DNA from: Acheta domesticus
Taxonomy: Eukaryota > Arthropoda > Insecta > Orthoptera > Gryllidae
Length of the DNA stretch: 64,000 bases
Assembly: GCA_031308135.1 (NCBI GenBank)
Contig: JAHLJT010000631.1
Span: 148,124,580 to 148,188,579, forward strand
Direction: 5' to 3'
Part shown: piece by piece, positions 1 through 11,228 of the stretch
Position numbering within the stretch: position 1 is the first letter of the stretch
Layout: each line of letters begins with the position of its first letter
Notes under the pieces: model-generated
Database searches by the model: none
What the model was told of the DNA's origin: nothing
The model's input: the letters and a program-made list of their open reading frames with translations, nothing else
Program-made: the position numbers and the translations under genes

Positions 1-93
1 CTAGTCCGGAACTGTACTCTACTACAGGCACCGCTAGACTACCAATTGCAGATATTTTATTTCTGGAGTTCAGAGCAGACTGCAGGACAAGTC

Positions 94-1770
94 TCATTCA
101 CAATACTCCTTGCGAATTCTCTCTTTCATTGTGTTGTTCGAGATTGTCTCACATTCTTCAATGCCAAGATATTTGTAAGTTTTACCTGCCTCAAGATCAT
201 GAATCACAGTGTGCATATCAAATTCAAAGCTCTCTGACGTTGTGAGTTTCCCCCTTTTTAAATTGATTTTTGCACATTTGTCAAGACCAAACTTCATGCA
301 GATGTCATTGCTAAAGTCATTCACGACAGACAGCATTTGGGAGAGAATCGCTTCATTCTTAGCAAACACTTTCAGATCATCCATGTAAAACAAATGTGAT
401 ACTGGCCGTTCATCACCATGGAGCTTGTAACCAAAGTCAGCTTGCGACAACCGTCTAGATAGTGGGATCAAACTAATGCAAAACAGCAGAGGAGATAGTG
501 AATCTCCTTGAAAAATACCCCTGTTGATCTGAATACTTCTAGTTTCTACTGGTTCCTTTCTGCTCTGTATTAGTAACCTGGTTCTCCACGACTTCATGCT
601 AGCCTTGCAAAATTCAATAAGTCTAGGATGAAATCGATAGATCTCCAGTGTCTTCAAAATCCAATCATGTGGTACAATATCAAAGGCCTTTTGATAGTCA
701 ATCCAAGCCATGCTCAAATTACGTTTGCGTTTCTTTACATCATTCAAGATGACTTTATTTAGTAGCAAGATTTCCTTACAGCCATAAGAACCTTTACGAC
801 ATCCTTTTTGATCAACTGGCATTAGATGATTCTTCTCTAGATGTCTGTACATTTTGTCAGCTGTGGCTGAAGTTATAACTTTGTAGAGTACTGGCAGACA
901 AGTGATTGGCCGGTAGTTCTTCGCCAAAGAGCTGTCTCCCTCTTTGGGTAGCAGATACATGATGCCGCGTGTAAGCCTTTCCGGGAGTTCCTTTGGATTT
1001 TCTAAAATTTTATTAATAGCCTTTGCTAGATGCGGATGTAATGCTGTTAGTTTCTTAATCCAATAAATATGGATCTTATCAATCCCGGGGGATTTCCAGT
1101 TTCCCATGTTCATAATTGCTTGGAAAAAGTCCTCTTCCGAGAATTCGTGAAAATCTTCCACTGTTTCCACAAGTTCATTTGCAGCATCAACTTCAGATTG
1201 AAGCCAAGATGCATCTTCGTTGTAGAATCTGTTTTCTTCCCAGATTGCTGCCTAAAATGCCTCGACATCATCTTTTGAAGGAGTGACAGCTTTGCCATTC
1301 GGTTTCTGAGTCAGATTGCGATAGAATTTCTTCGCGTCTGTTTCAAACAACGGATTCTGTACACAGAAATTTATTCTGGGTTTGTAACATCTAATTCGTT
1401 GAACCCATGCTTGAATTTTCTCTTTTAGCTTCTCAACTACCATTAGCATGCTGGTGTCATTTTCAATTTGGTATTTTTGTTCAACGTTGAATATTTTTCG
1501 TTGAACTTTAGAGGTGTGCGTTGATTTAGAAGATGCCTCAGCTAAGAGTGATATTTCGCGCCGGGTGTCGGCTATCCGTTTCATAATTCTCTTCATCCAT
1601 GGGGGTACAGAGCTGTTTACTCTCTTTTGCTGTCGGCCGTCGGTGTTATTGGCTGACCCCAAAATTATCTGAGATACTAGATATCCAGTTGCATATATGA
1701 TGTGATTGATTTCAGTAATATCTAGATCTCTGCCTGGGGTCTTTACCACCTCATTTAAGACAGAATTCAC
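94..1770 (-). pseudogene. Reverse transcriptase region of Dong-like LINE copy A
   Basis: Two open stretches (1,770-1,252 and 1,170-94) lie in the same frame and are separated by a single TAG where copy B reads TGG (Trp). The protein would copy element RNA into DNA at a nicked target. Visible RT motifs, in order, are KNYRPITCLPV, WIDYQKAFD (catalytic D of motif A), FQGDSLSPLLF and the catalytic FYMDD box near 376-391, then KYLGIEECE. The N-terminal part is a basic linker. Comparison with copy B shows that the normal frame continues past the stop at 94 after a small indel. The catalytic residues are intact although the gene is interrupted, which suggests fairly recent inactivation. Confidence 0.85.
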
Positions 1771-2446
1771 TGTTGTTTCCTGTCATTGAATTGAATGCTG
1801 AATTGTTTCCTGTCATCACTCTTTTAGCTTTGGCATTTTCGTATATTCTCCTCAACAGTTCGCGAGATTCGAACGGAAGTTTGTTAACTCTTTCTATCTC
1901 GCGCCGAAGGAGATTTTGCATCATGTCCTTATCGTGTAATTCATTGCCAGATGAATTTTCATCACTGACATGTGTTTTACTGGAATGAGATGAACCTTCC
2001 GCGGGATCATCATTTTCAAGTTCTGCATGTTCGTCATGTGGATAGTTCGAGCGAAGTACATACTCCGCATTTCTCTCAATGTCAGCAAGTTGTTCTGCTG
2101 TGAATTTTCCACCGTTGAGTATGTATCGTCGTTGACTGGTAAGCTTCTTTGAGTCTATTTCTGAGCCCCCATTTTTCGCTTTTGCATAGTAAAAGCACCA
2201 CATCACCTCCTTTAATTCATTCCGGGTCCATCTCTGACGATGGCTTCGAGCTACTGCCGGCTCTAGGTCTCTGGGACTAACATCCGTGGGATGGCCAGAC
2301 GTCGACAAGGTGACATTAGCTCGGTTTCTGAGCAGGTATGGGACATTGGTAGAACAAGGCACGTTAAGATTCATTACATTTGTTGTTCTATCCATTTTGC
2401 TCATTGGTTTGAATTGAAGATTCGCAGCACGCAAGTTCGAGATCAC
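1751..2446 (-). pseudogene. N-terminal region of Dong-like LINE ORF, copy A
   Basis: This open frame lies upstream of the RT in a different frame. The first ATG is about 14 codons in, near 2,404. It contains RQRWTRNELKEVMWCFYYAK, which resembles a Myb-like DNA-binding segment of the kind known upstream of RT in R2/R4-type elements, and an acidic stretch. The shared segment around residues 100-200 aligns with 17,300-17,600 of copy B. Near the 3' end copy A has a short direct duplication of ATGACAGGAAACAA, absent in copy B, which shifts the frame away from the RT. No Cys2His2 zinc finger was seen. Confidence 0.7.
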
Positions 2447-2902
2447 AGATCACACTTAACCCTTGGGTTGTTTCCTGCCATCCGTTACTGCGACCCACAG
2501 TGGCCTCGGGGCATCCCTCCGCAGGGCCCAGCAAGGTGTCCCTCCGATCGCCAGTCGGCATTACTAAACCCTACGGGATTTTCACTGACTGATGAAGGCA
2601 GCCTCCTTCGCAGGCTAATGCAAGGTTCGGGCCTCCACTCTAATCAGTGGCCTGGTGCCACCAACCCAGTTTCTCTCCTGTACCCTCTATGAGCCGACAA
2701 CAGGAAGTCCAAAGGTTCATGACCCTTCCCTCTCTACTTACTTCCCACTCTCCACAAAATGGAGTACTTCTTCGTCTGACCCCTCACCTTCAACCTATTC
2801 AGCAAGGGACGTCCTACCGGTAGCTAGGCTACCACTGACATAGCTTTAAGGCTCATGGGAGTGCTTGCACCAACTGCAAGGTCGTGTACTCCCAAGGTGG
2901 AG
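2447..2902 (-). other. Putative 5' untranslated region of Dong-like LINE copy A
   Basis: Moderately GC-rich sequence between the first LINE frame and the TTG/TTA microsatellite, with no supported gene. Its base composition is unlike the AT-rich DNA beyond 2,935, so it is read here as the 5' leader of the element. Copy B is 5'-truncated and cannot confirm this. Confidence 0.5.
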
Positions 2903-2934
2903 TTGTTGTTATTATTATTATTATTATTATTATT
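2903..2934. repeat. (TTG)(TTA)n microsatellite at 5' end of LINE copy A
   Basis: Simple trinucleotide repeat, TAA units when read on the LINE strand, directly abutting the element 5' end. The known target of Dong-type elements is TAA repeats, so this is probably the target site rather than part of the element. Confidence 0.85.
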
Positions 2935-4049
2935 TGATGAGTGATAACAGTGACATAAATGATGTTGGACTTAGTGATTATCCTACATCAAAAAGTTCAA
3001 TTTTATATTGTAATGGATAAGGATTTTGCAACAAGAGTGGCATTATTTTCTAATTGGAAGCCCATTTGTAAATGTAAAACTCCATTCAAGATAATAAATT
3101 ATGTGCTCATAAAATACCTTAGCAATTGTATTATTCTATGTTCTAGCTCGTATACACCAAACTTATACCTGGTGTACAAAAATTTGACATTAATACTACT
3201 GAAAATTCTCCACGTCTGGATGTAAATCATCAGAAAGTTGCTGGTGTAAAAGGTTTATACCGATTTCTAGTTGAAGAGGATGCAAAACTAGCTGAAGCAC
3301 CCCGCGTTGCCGGTGTATTTATCACAATAGTATATTTCACAGCATCTATTCCCGCCCTACCAGGGAGCCTTTTTTTATGTATTCCATTGTATCCTCGCTC
3401 AAATTTGCCCAACCTCTTTCTGCCTTGCTCCCACCTGGAAATGCCATGTCTTCCTCACACTTTCTCACTAAAAAATGTTTACATTTTTAAAAATGGGGTT
3501 CCCGACTCAAAACTTCATTCACTTTATAACTAAAAATAATCGCATATTATTTTTGTCGATTTTTTAAAATTATTTCCATACATTTAATCAGTTGCCACAT
3601 TGCAAAACTCTTTTTTTCACATTTTTTCTTCTCTAAAGAAAAGTTTGAAATTAATCATTGACCCCACGTCCAGACAAATGAAATATCAATATAAGTGAAG
3701 TGATCTTAATTGAATTTGAGTGCGCGTTCTTGTGTCATTGATAAATAGTGGCTGACGGAAAGGTGCCATTTATCCACTTAGACAATTATAATATTTCCAA
3801 AAATTGGAAATCACTGTGGATCCTGATTTAACTAGTTGTTCTGTTATCTAAAAAATAAATTTTGTTTTATTTACAACGACTTTCAAAAACAGTGTTGACT
3901 CCGCCGAGCTGGTTCGATCCAGGTCCTGTAGGGAGGGCTCCTTTTTCTTTTCTCCTAGTATTCCCGTCTTTCACCACTCATCTTTCTTCTCTATCGTTCA
4001 TGTTCTTTCTTTTATAACATCCTGTCTCTCTTCCTCTTCCCTTTCTATT
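2935..4049. other. AT-rich stretch with one unassigned open frame
   Basis: The plus strand is open from 3,147 to 3,533 (128 codons), long for AT-rich DNA, but has no early ATG and no family I recognise. The segment starting KFDINTTENSPRLDVNHQK could be an exon or an old transposon fragment. A perfect pol III B-box-like GGTTCGATCC occurs near 3,903-3,912 without a convincing A box. The rest is featureless AT-rich DNA. Confidence 0.3.
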
Positions 4050-4561
4050 TCACTGGCCCCCTTGAACGCCCACCCATGCGTTTGTCGTGCATGGCGACCC
4101 GTCTCGGAGAGAATGTGTGTCCTGGCAGTTGAGGGATCTGTTTCTTTTCTTTCCCAACTAGTCCTGGTGCTACTTTCTGCTTTGCAATAAGGGATACGTT
4201 GTTTACGTATTTTGGAGAACATTCCTTGCTGGCTTCAACACACTTGATTGGGCCTCGGACTCTTCTAGACAGGCAGTCGGGAGCTAACCCACTCCCAATC
4301 AATCGGCTTGGACTGAGACTTGTACTGAACTCCAGGGTGAGCGGGCGACCCACGGCGGTGCAGCGCTGTGACATCCCCCTACTATATCTCCGTGGCAACC
4401 CAGGCACTCCGATGAAGTGACCCCTGGTTGGGGTCCGTGGTGGGTGGGGAGCATGGAGATGAATTTCTATCCATCGTTTGGATTCCAAACAAATCCTCCT
4501 GCCCCCCTCCGCAAAGAGGAGGAGGAAAGAAAGATTGGCTTGGATAGTTTCTTCTTCAACG
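4050..4561 (+). other. Probable 5' leader of Jockey-type LINE
   Basis: GC-richer sequence directly upstream of the ORF1 relic. Open frames exist on both strands (for example about 250 codons on the minus strand), but they resemble nothing known and look like chance frames across a LINE 5' untranslated region. Confidence 0.35.
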
Positions 4562-5780
4562 ATGACAGAACAAAAAAATCCTCGTTTTCTCCTCATGGCA
4601 TGCGCCGATGAAGGGAAATGGTTAAAAAACCGTAAGTGCCGTCTGTGTGGCGCAAGCCATAGAGGAAGAATTCGGGAAACTCTAAGCGGTCGTGTAACGG
4701 AGGAATGGAATGATTCTATTTGAAGCGCGTACCGACGAGCAAATTGAAAAAAAATCCAGAAAACAAAGCAGGTTGCCGGCCTCCAGGTGCTAGGCACGAC
4801 ACATCCTTTGCAAAGGCCTGGTAAACCACGAAGACTTTGCTTCGGAAAGCGAGGAAGGTATTTCTACTTTTTTTCGAGAATCATGGCGTGACTGAAGTAT
4901 ATAGGATAATAAGAAAGGAATAAGAGAAAATGATCCATACTTTGAGCCTGATCCTTACGTTTGACCATCCGTCCCTCCCGGAATGGATCATTTGTGGCTT
5001 CTACAACCTCCGTGTGCGACAGTATGTACCAAATCCTTTGCGCTGTTTCAAGTGTCAAAGGTTTGGGGATACCCAGCAACGGTGTGTGCGGGAAGTGTGG
5101 AACATCAGTGCACGACCCACAACTCTGCGACACACCACCGCACTGTGTCAATTATGAAGGCAATCATCCAGACAACTACAACCAGTGCCCGACCTTTCTC
5201 CGGAAAACAGATTCAAAAGTAAAGAGCGAGAGAAAAAGTTTCCATTTCTGAGGCCAAACGTCGATATCACACTAGGAATCAAGTAGACCTGTCACGATCA
5301 TTCTCCAGTGCCCTAAAATCTAAGTCCTCGGGTAAAAGCAAGTTGCCAAACACAATGTAGTCTGTTGTAGTAGTGCACTTCAGTTCTCAGCTTTCACCCC
5401 ATAGACTTCCCTGCAGATACGGTGTGCATTCAATGTGGAAAAGTGATAATATCCACTAAGTATAAAAACCTACAAAAAACTCCACCAGCCGTCGACGATT
5501 TCCACTGAGTCTCTTATGGAAATCGACTCCAGTAAGATATAGCCTCCGAACAAAAATTCTTCATCGAAGTCCCGTCCACTTGTTACTGCTTCCGAGACCC
5601 ACATCGAACGATCCTCCAGCCCCTGTAGTTCTCGTTCCCCTCTCACAACAAAACGGGAAATCCCCCGACACGCGAAATCCCCCGACACGCGACCCTATCC
5701 AGCAACAGTTACGATGATTCTGTTCTTGACGAGGAGCACCACGAGAGTTCCTCTACAACCTTGCAGAAGATGAGAAAGAA
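4562..5780 (+). pseudogene. ORF1 (gag-like) of a Jockey-type LINE, decayed
   Basis: Starts with ATG at 4,562 (MTEQKNPRFLLMACADEGKW), the usual opening of Jockey-type gag proteins. Pieces such as LPEWIICGFYNLRVRQYVPN follow, then zinc knuckles at about 5,043-5,195: CFKCQRFGDTQQRC (His replaced by Asp), CGKCGTSVHDPQLC (intact C2HC) and a third whose second Cys is Tyr. A Ser/Pro-rich tail runs to about 5,780. The protein would bind element RNA. The reading frame changes several times and contains stops, so this is a pseudogene. ORF2 is missing, because element E begins immediately after at 5,783. Confidence 0.8.
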
Positions 5781-5782
5781 AA

Positions 5783-7455
5783 CTAGTGATGCTACAGAAT
5801 GGCAGAAATTTTCCCGTATTAGTTTTCTATTTCTTTTGGTCTCGGCTTGCCACATATTCTTGCCAGGTGCCATCTATCGCCGCCCAAAATACATTTCTTT
5901 ACATTTTCTTAATTTTTCGGTTTAAAATATTAAATAACAGTATAACCTCGTCATAATGGTCATTCTCCTTGAAAAATTTGGAACCGTTTTGAAGAAAATG
6001 GGAGTTTAAACGCCACTAAAATGCGATATTTGAAGCACTTTTTCACAGAAATCTAATGAGTTTTCGAAAAATTGCATTTGAAGTCGTTTGAAGCACAATA
6101 ACATACAAATACAATATTGCTTACAAATTGCTGGATATGTGCATATTAATGGTGTGAGAGATCTTTAAAAAAATTGCACATATATAATTTTTGCAAAAAA
6201 AAACCAACCGAAATTGAACTTTACGTCATCTTAAAGAGTAATTAGCACCATCCGTTCGAAAAGTTTGAAGAAAAATTTGGAGCCATTTTTAACCACCATT
6301 TTTAAGAAAAAGACATTTAAGCGTTTCTGAAAATGCGGAATTTTGAGCAAGTTTTCACAGAAAACAGTTGAGTTCTCCAGAAACTTTATTTGACATTATT
6401 TAAAGCATATGTACTTGTAAATATATTGATGTGAACAAATGACCGCTAATGTAAATATTAACAACGTGAGAAACGAGGCAAAAAAATACGTTTTTGTAAT
6501 TTTTGAAAAAACAAAAGAATACAGTTATATATTATATGGTTTGATGTCATCTCATAGAGTTCATTTAGCACCATCTTTACCAAAAGTGTAAAGAACAACT
6601 TGGAGCCGTTTTTGAGAAAATCTTGTTTCTGTAATTTTTTAAAATTGCATATATTTCGCGCAATATTGCGTGAAAACTACTAAAAGTTTTAAAAAATTAC
6701 ATAACCTTAATGAAAGAACTCACTTTGGAGAATAAATATTTTTATTTGGAGGAAAAATCTTTAATTTTGTAGTTGTAGGAAGACGCCGAACTAAATTCAA
6801 AATGTTGCAATTTTGAAATGTAATTTTTGAAGAAACAAAAGAATACAATATATTATATGGTTTGATGTCATCTCATAGAGTTCATTTAGCGCTATCTTTA
6901 CCAAAAGTGTAAAGAACAACCTGTAAGGAACAAAGTGTAAAGAACAACAACATTCAGAGCCAACCGTGAAAATCGGACCTACAATTATATGTGTACTTCT
7001 GCTACAATTTACTCTTCCCACAAGAAATTTAAAGATAAACATTAGAGCCGTTTTTGAGAAAATTTTGAAAATATCCGGGGGTCTTCATGTAAAATACCCG
7101 CAAATTTTGAAGAATATTTTTCAAATCGCGGAGCTGCAAGTGGAACTCGATCGGCCGGGGAATATCCGTTTTGGAAGAAATCGTACGTATGGTTTAGGCG
7201 CTAGTGTTGTTCACAGACATCCGACAGGACGGACAAAAGGACGTTTTGCTTTCAACTGGTTTTTCGGTATCAAGGACGCACAAAACCGGGATTCTGACTA
7301 CCATGTGTCGGGGATATTTTTTCTTAATTTAGCAACTGGTTTTATTCCCTTTTTCGTTATTAGAGCCCGAAAATTATTTTTCTCTGGCGAAAATTGGTCG
7401 TTTTCTGCCCGCAGATTACATAAGTTCCTCTATACTACGTATATTACTCCGTAGG
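5783..7455 (-). mobile_element. Dispersed element E, copy 1 (Helentron/DINE-like, non-autonomous)
   Basis: On the plus strand it begins CTAGTGATGCTACAGAATGG followed by TTTCCCGTATTAG, the same end seen at 39,250 and, inverted, at 47,754. The body contains two tandem copies of a degenerate unit of about 315 bp (5,985-6,290 and 6,282-6,608), plus a third partial unit and a local duplication around 6,820-6,930. The opposite terminus (ACTTTCCCGTATACG) is missing: the copy stops at 7,455 where the pogo-like element starts. A 162-codon open frame at 6,966-7,454 is not conserved between copies and is treated as non-coding. Confidence 0.7.
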
Positions 7456-7839
7456 GGGAGGCGGGGCAGTTTGAGCGAGGGGCACATTGATACATTGACA
7501 ATATTCGAAAACCGAGTGACGTCATTTATATAGTGACGTCACTAAAATGTGTCTATATTTGTTAGTTCTCCAACTGCGATCGATCCTCCCGCCATTCATC
7601 CATTGACATGTGAAGGTGATAGATATGTTTTCAGCGCAGCTAACAAAAAAATTGTGTTAATTTTGAAAGTGTTCTAACGCTGTTTCATGTTCATTAGTCA
7701 AGATTTGAAAATAACAAAGGTAAGTATTTTTCTTGAAGTATTCAGGATTACACGTGATTTTTAAATACGTTTAGTGGTTTTATCAGTACTTGTTAGGATC
7801 ATGAAAATGCCCATTGGGGCACTTTGATACACAGAGACA

Positions 7840-7873
7840 CGGGGTACATTGATGCACGTATCAATGTACCCCG
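7840..7873. repeat. 34-bp palindrome with GGGGTACATTGAT arms
   Basis: Perfect 14-bp arms, CGGGGTACATTGAT and its complement, around a 6-bp spacer GCACGT. It sits about 75 bp upstream of the transposase start and shares its core with the subterminal repeats of the element. It may be a transposase-binding or autoregulatory site. Confidence 0.75.
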
Positions 7874-7945
7874 CGAGTGTATCGCAGTGAGTCAATATGC
7901 ATGTTTGTGCGAAACAGATAAATCAGTTTTCCTTTTATTCACAAA

Positions 7946-8161
7946 ATGGTGCGAACTTATAAAAATAAGACTGATAGAGGAAGTATCGATGAGGAGAACC
8001 TGAAGTCTGCAATATTCCAAGTTTTATTAAAAAGATTGTCAATACCGAAAGAAACGGACAAAGGCAGGATCAAGGCTGCAACTTTGCAACATCGTATTGA
8101 AAAGGTTCGAAATACTTTTGAAGGAAACGAAGAATCATCCCATAAGACTTTGGTCATTTAA
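7946..8161 (+). pseudogene. pogo/Tigger transposase, N-terminal DNA-binding part
   Basis: Begins MVRTYKNKTDRGSIDEENLK, the typical start of insect pogo/Tigger-type transposases with a Psq/CENP-B-like helix-turn-helix. The GRIKAATLQHRIEKVRNT segment is the recognition helix region. The frame ends after 71 codons and only C-terminal segments follow, so the catalytic DDE domain has been deleted. The intact family is several hundred residues long. The preserved DNA-binding domain could in principle still bind the nearby repeats, but no expression evidence is available. Confidence 0.8.
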
Positions 8162-8270
8162 TAGACTTGAAGATTTGAAGATGATTTCGTACAGAAATAT
8201 TTGAGTCGAGTTCTCAAGTCATTGCTGTCATTGCGAATGTAACAAAGAAAGTACTGAAGAGCTAGGTTCT

Positions 8271-8960
8271 TTGGACATGAATATTAACCCAAGTGATAAG
8301 TTTTCCCAAAACTGTGAAGAAAACGAGATGCCAGTTGTTGAAGCTGACCACCATGACAACCGTTTGGAAAATGATGTACCACTATTTCCAAATGTTCGTC
8401 CAGACTCTACAACAGTTTTTCCCCCTGAAGTAGTTGGACTATATCCCAGAAAACTCGTTAGTAAAAATATTTCTTCGACGAAGAAACGACGAGAAAAAGG
8501 TCTTCACTGATACTCCCGAAAAAGATAATTTACAGAGAATGCATGGAGAGAAGGAAAGAAAACAGCAAGTTAAAATGATAAAGCAGAAAGAAAAAGAGCT
8601 GAAAGCAGCAAAAAATATTGGGTAAGAGAGTGAACAAACCACGAAGTAAACAAACCAGGAAGAGAAGGACTCGTTCACAATATGACTCTGATACTAGTGG
8701 GAATGAATCTTTGAAACTGAGTGGCAGTGATGACGAGAATTTTGAAGTTGTACCTGATCCAGAAGATGAGGATATGAATGTTGATGTTCCCAATCCTGAA
8801 ATGTAAATTTTGGTGATTTCCTTCTGATTACATTTGAAAAGAGAAAACTATTCTTCACTACGTAGCCAGAGTAATTTCTAAATATAATTTGATCGAATAT
8901 CAGGAGTCATATCTGAGGAAGAAACCAGATTCATCTGTGTTTGTTTTCCATATTGTAGAA
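8271..8960 (+). pseudogene. pogo/Tigger transposase, C-terminal part
   Basis: Three overlapping frames make up the charged, low-complexity tail expected at the C-terminus of this family: a KKRREKGLHTDTP-like segment, a Lys/Glu-rich coiled stretch around 8,530-8,625, and an acidic patch ending VPNPEM. Past the stop at about 8,806 a shifted frame continues with YLRKKPDSSVFVFHIVEDKV, resembling the small C-terminal module of these proteins. At least two frameshifts are needed to join the pieces. Confidence 0.65.
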
Positions 8961-8967
8961 GATAAGG

Positions 8968-9480
8968 TGTTAGCACATTTTCCCGGCGCGCCTAAAGTTG
9001 CAGTAACTTTCGCCCAGCTGAGCGCCCTTAGTGCTCTTCCCGCCAGTTATGGGAGTTCCATGGTGCATCAGTGTTATTGGGGCGCGAACATGAATTTCGC
9101 GCGTCCCACGTAAAAAAAATTTAAAAATAAAATGATTCCCCTGCGCCCCGCGCTTGGAGTAACTGTGCCTCCCGCACTGAGAGGGTCGGCTACATCTCAC
9201 CACGTTTGGGTAACATTCTCCCTCCCTAAGGAAAGCCCGGCGATGACGTCACGGGCTGGGCGTTTGCTATTGGCCAGCCACGACTGGCATCGACGCACCT
9301 TGTTCCGTGCACTATTTGTTGTAGGTACGTGTGTCGCGCGAGAATTTTCTGTTTTGCGAGCACACACAAGCTCGTGCAACACCCCCTGAATAAAGAAAGC
9401 CTCCACACTGAGCTTGTGACGTAGTGTCACGGCGCACAGCGTAGTCCTACGCAACAGCGTGGTTTGCACATGATCAGCTG
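8968..9480. repeat. Dispersed GC-rich repeat B, copy 1
   Basis: From GTGTTAGCACATTTT through ATGGGAGTTCCATGG and TTCGCGCGTCCCA, this segment aligns with 22,806-23,090. Both copies then carry CGATGACGTCACG, a perfect CRE-type TGACGTCA site, within GC-rich DNA. The block resembles a promoter region, possibly that of the element whose THAP relic follows. Confidence 0.7.
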
Positions 9481-9589
9481 TTTTGGTAGCAACGGTGTGT
9501 TGTAATTTAAAAGATATGAAGATTTTCCCAATCGGGAAGATATTTAGTATTCATTTTAAGTATTGGTGGTAGCATATTAGTGATGTTTC

Positions 9590-9850
9590 TTCCAATAAGT
9601 CATATAAATGCGCTGTACTAAACTGCCGTGCGCCTGCGCTTATGAGGGTCTAAAGTCCATGTAAGGCCTATTTGGTTTCTCAAAAGATACTGAAATGCGA
9701 CGAAAATGACCAGCTGTATATGAAATGCGACAAAACTGACCTGTTACACATCGACGGAATTTCAACCCTTCAAGAACATCCATTGAAAGTATTCATTTTA
9801 TTCGTAGTCATTTCCTTGCGGAAAACCTTTTAGAATGCAACATGTTCCAA
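9590..9850 (+). pseudogene. THAP-domain relic
   Basis: Frames on the plus strand give SYKCAVLNCRAPA, then FGFSKDTEMRRK, then FIRSHFLAENLL, in the order of a THAP zinc finger (C-x4-C ... FP-like helix ... C/S-x2-HF). Several stops and frameshifts interrupt them. THAP domains occur in P-superfamily transposases and their domesticated relatives, so this is probably the N-terminus of such a transposase. The match is short and the final Cys is Ser. Confidence 0.45.
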
Positions 9851-10541
9851 AAACGAGTAATACTGATTTGCTATTAGACCTAGTTTGAACTCAACTTATT
9901 ACAGTGAGTTTTACTCTTAAAACATGACGCAGTTCAAATTTTAAGACTTACAGAAACGAACGTTTAAATAATTTCAATTATTTTTAGGTTATATATTATA
10001 GTAGAATATATTTTTTTTGTAATTAAGATCCTAAATTCGTTCAAATTAATTTTTAATCCGTCCTTGCTAAATCCGATGGTTGTCTTATTATTGTAATTTG
10101 TTAATTATTTTCTTGATTATTAATGCTTTTACTGTTAACTATTTACTAGTATTAAACAGGTTCTAATGTTTTGCAATATTTTACAGGGTTGTCATCGCCA
10201 CTTTCATGAGAATGATATACTGTGAGAAACAGTTCTGTGCGATACGACGGGTGAAATATCATTTTCTAAATTGAGTGTCTCTCAATTTAAAAAATTGTGG
10301 GAGTCTTCCGTATTTCTACACTGCCCTACCTACTTTTCGAGCAAACAAGGCGAGAAAATCCAGCAGAAAAGAAGAGAAGGCTGAAGAACTCCCAACCATT
10401 AGCTGTCGATGCTGCTAGTGGGGGTTTCGCAGCAGATTTAGAATAAGCAGTTTTCTTCTATAACGTTGGAATATTTGAGGAAATTTACAGTGTTTTCAAT
10501 TTGGCAATTGTTAAATAAAGTGATGATCGTGTTTCCTTTTT
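9851..10541. other. AT-rich stretch, nothing recognised
   Basis: No supported open frame, RNA gene or clear repeat. It may be further decay of the THAP-type element, but no catalytic motif was seen. Confidence 0.5.
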
Positions 10542-11228
10542 AATTTCCCGTATACGTTCGTATACACGGAGTGATATACGTAGTATAGGGAAAGTTATGT
10601 AATGGTGGCGAAAACATTTTCGGCGGAAAAAACTTCATTGCCGGGCCGTGATAACGAAAAAGTAGATAAAACCAGTTGCTAAATTAAGAAAAAAATCCCC
10701 TAACACGTGGTGTAGCCAGAAACCCTATTTTGTGGGTCCTTGATATCGAAAACCCAATTGAAAGGAAAACGTCCGTCTGTCTGACCGTCTGTGAACGCTG
10801 TTAGCGCCTAAACCATACGTACGATTTATTCCAAAATGGATATTCCCCGGTCGATCTGGTTCCAGTCGAAGCTTTGAGATTTTGAAAAAGATTCTTCAAA
10901 ATTTGAGGGACTTTACATTACCCCCCCCCCGACATTTTCAAAATTTTCTCAAAAACGACTCCAAATTTTTTCTTTAAATTTCTTGTAAGAATAGAGGAAA
11001 ATACACTTATTAAGGTGGCATAGGTGCGATTTTCACGGATAAATCTGAATTTGAAATCTGAAAATTGTGAAAGTTTGAATTTTTTTCGGCGTCTTTCTCC
11101 AACTACAAAATTGAAGATCGAGATTTTTCCTTCAAATAAAATGTGTTCTCCAAAGTGAGTTCTTTGTTCAAGGTCATGTACATTCTTTTGAAAATGTTAG
11201 TACTTTTCGCGCAATATCGCGTGCAATA
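10542..11228 (+). mobile_element. Element E, copy 2 (5' part only)
   Basis: Begins with TTTCCCGTATACGTTCGTAT, the 5' end of family E, and follows the copy at 46,136 through the conserved AGCGCCTAAACC block and CAATATCGCGTGCAATATG. It is cut at about 11,228, where GC-rich unrelated sequence begins. Confidence 0.7.

Larger units (their letters stand above)
1..2905 (-). mobile_element. R4/Dong-like non-LTR retrotransposon, copy A (3' end outside window)
   Basis: A minus-strand LINE with an N-terminal region, a linker and a reverse transcriptase, matching a second copy at 17.2-20.5 kb piece by piece. Its 5' end abuts a TAA-type microsatellite at 2,903-2,934, and copy B ends in a TAA microsatellite. 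Copy B also preserves a C-terminal zinc-knuckle-like motif and a KPD-X14-D restriction-like endonuclease signature. Those domains plus TAA-repeat targeting are the known hallmarks of Dong-type elements of the R4 clade. The clade assignment is inference from these traits; a NeSL- or R2-related lineage is the alternative. The copy is broken by one in-frame stop and at least two frameshifts, so it is not active. Confidence 0.8.
7456..8967 (+). mobile_element. pogo/Tigger-like DNA transposon, internally deleted
   Basis: A transposase N-terminus and C-terminus of the pogo/Tigger group are present but the DDE core between them is gone. The 5' flank carries repeated GGGGCACATTGATACA-like motifs (7,463, 7,479, 7,816, 7,841 and inverted at 7,860), plausible terminal and subterminal transposase-binding sites. 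The left end is near 7,456 after a TA. The right terminus was not found, because repeat B takes over at about 8,968. Confidence 0.7.

Noticed and set aside
4045..4797. 250-codon minus-strand frame
   Set aside because: Lies antisense to the Jockey ORF1 start and leader, has no recognisable motif, and the plus-strand gag homology explains the region.
6966..7454. 162-codon frame inside element E
   Set aside because: Not preserved in other E copies, which carry stops at equivalent positions, and E otherwise looks non-coding.
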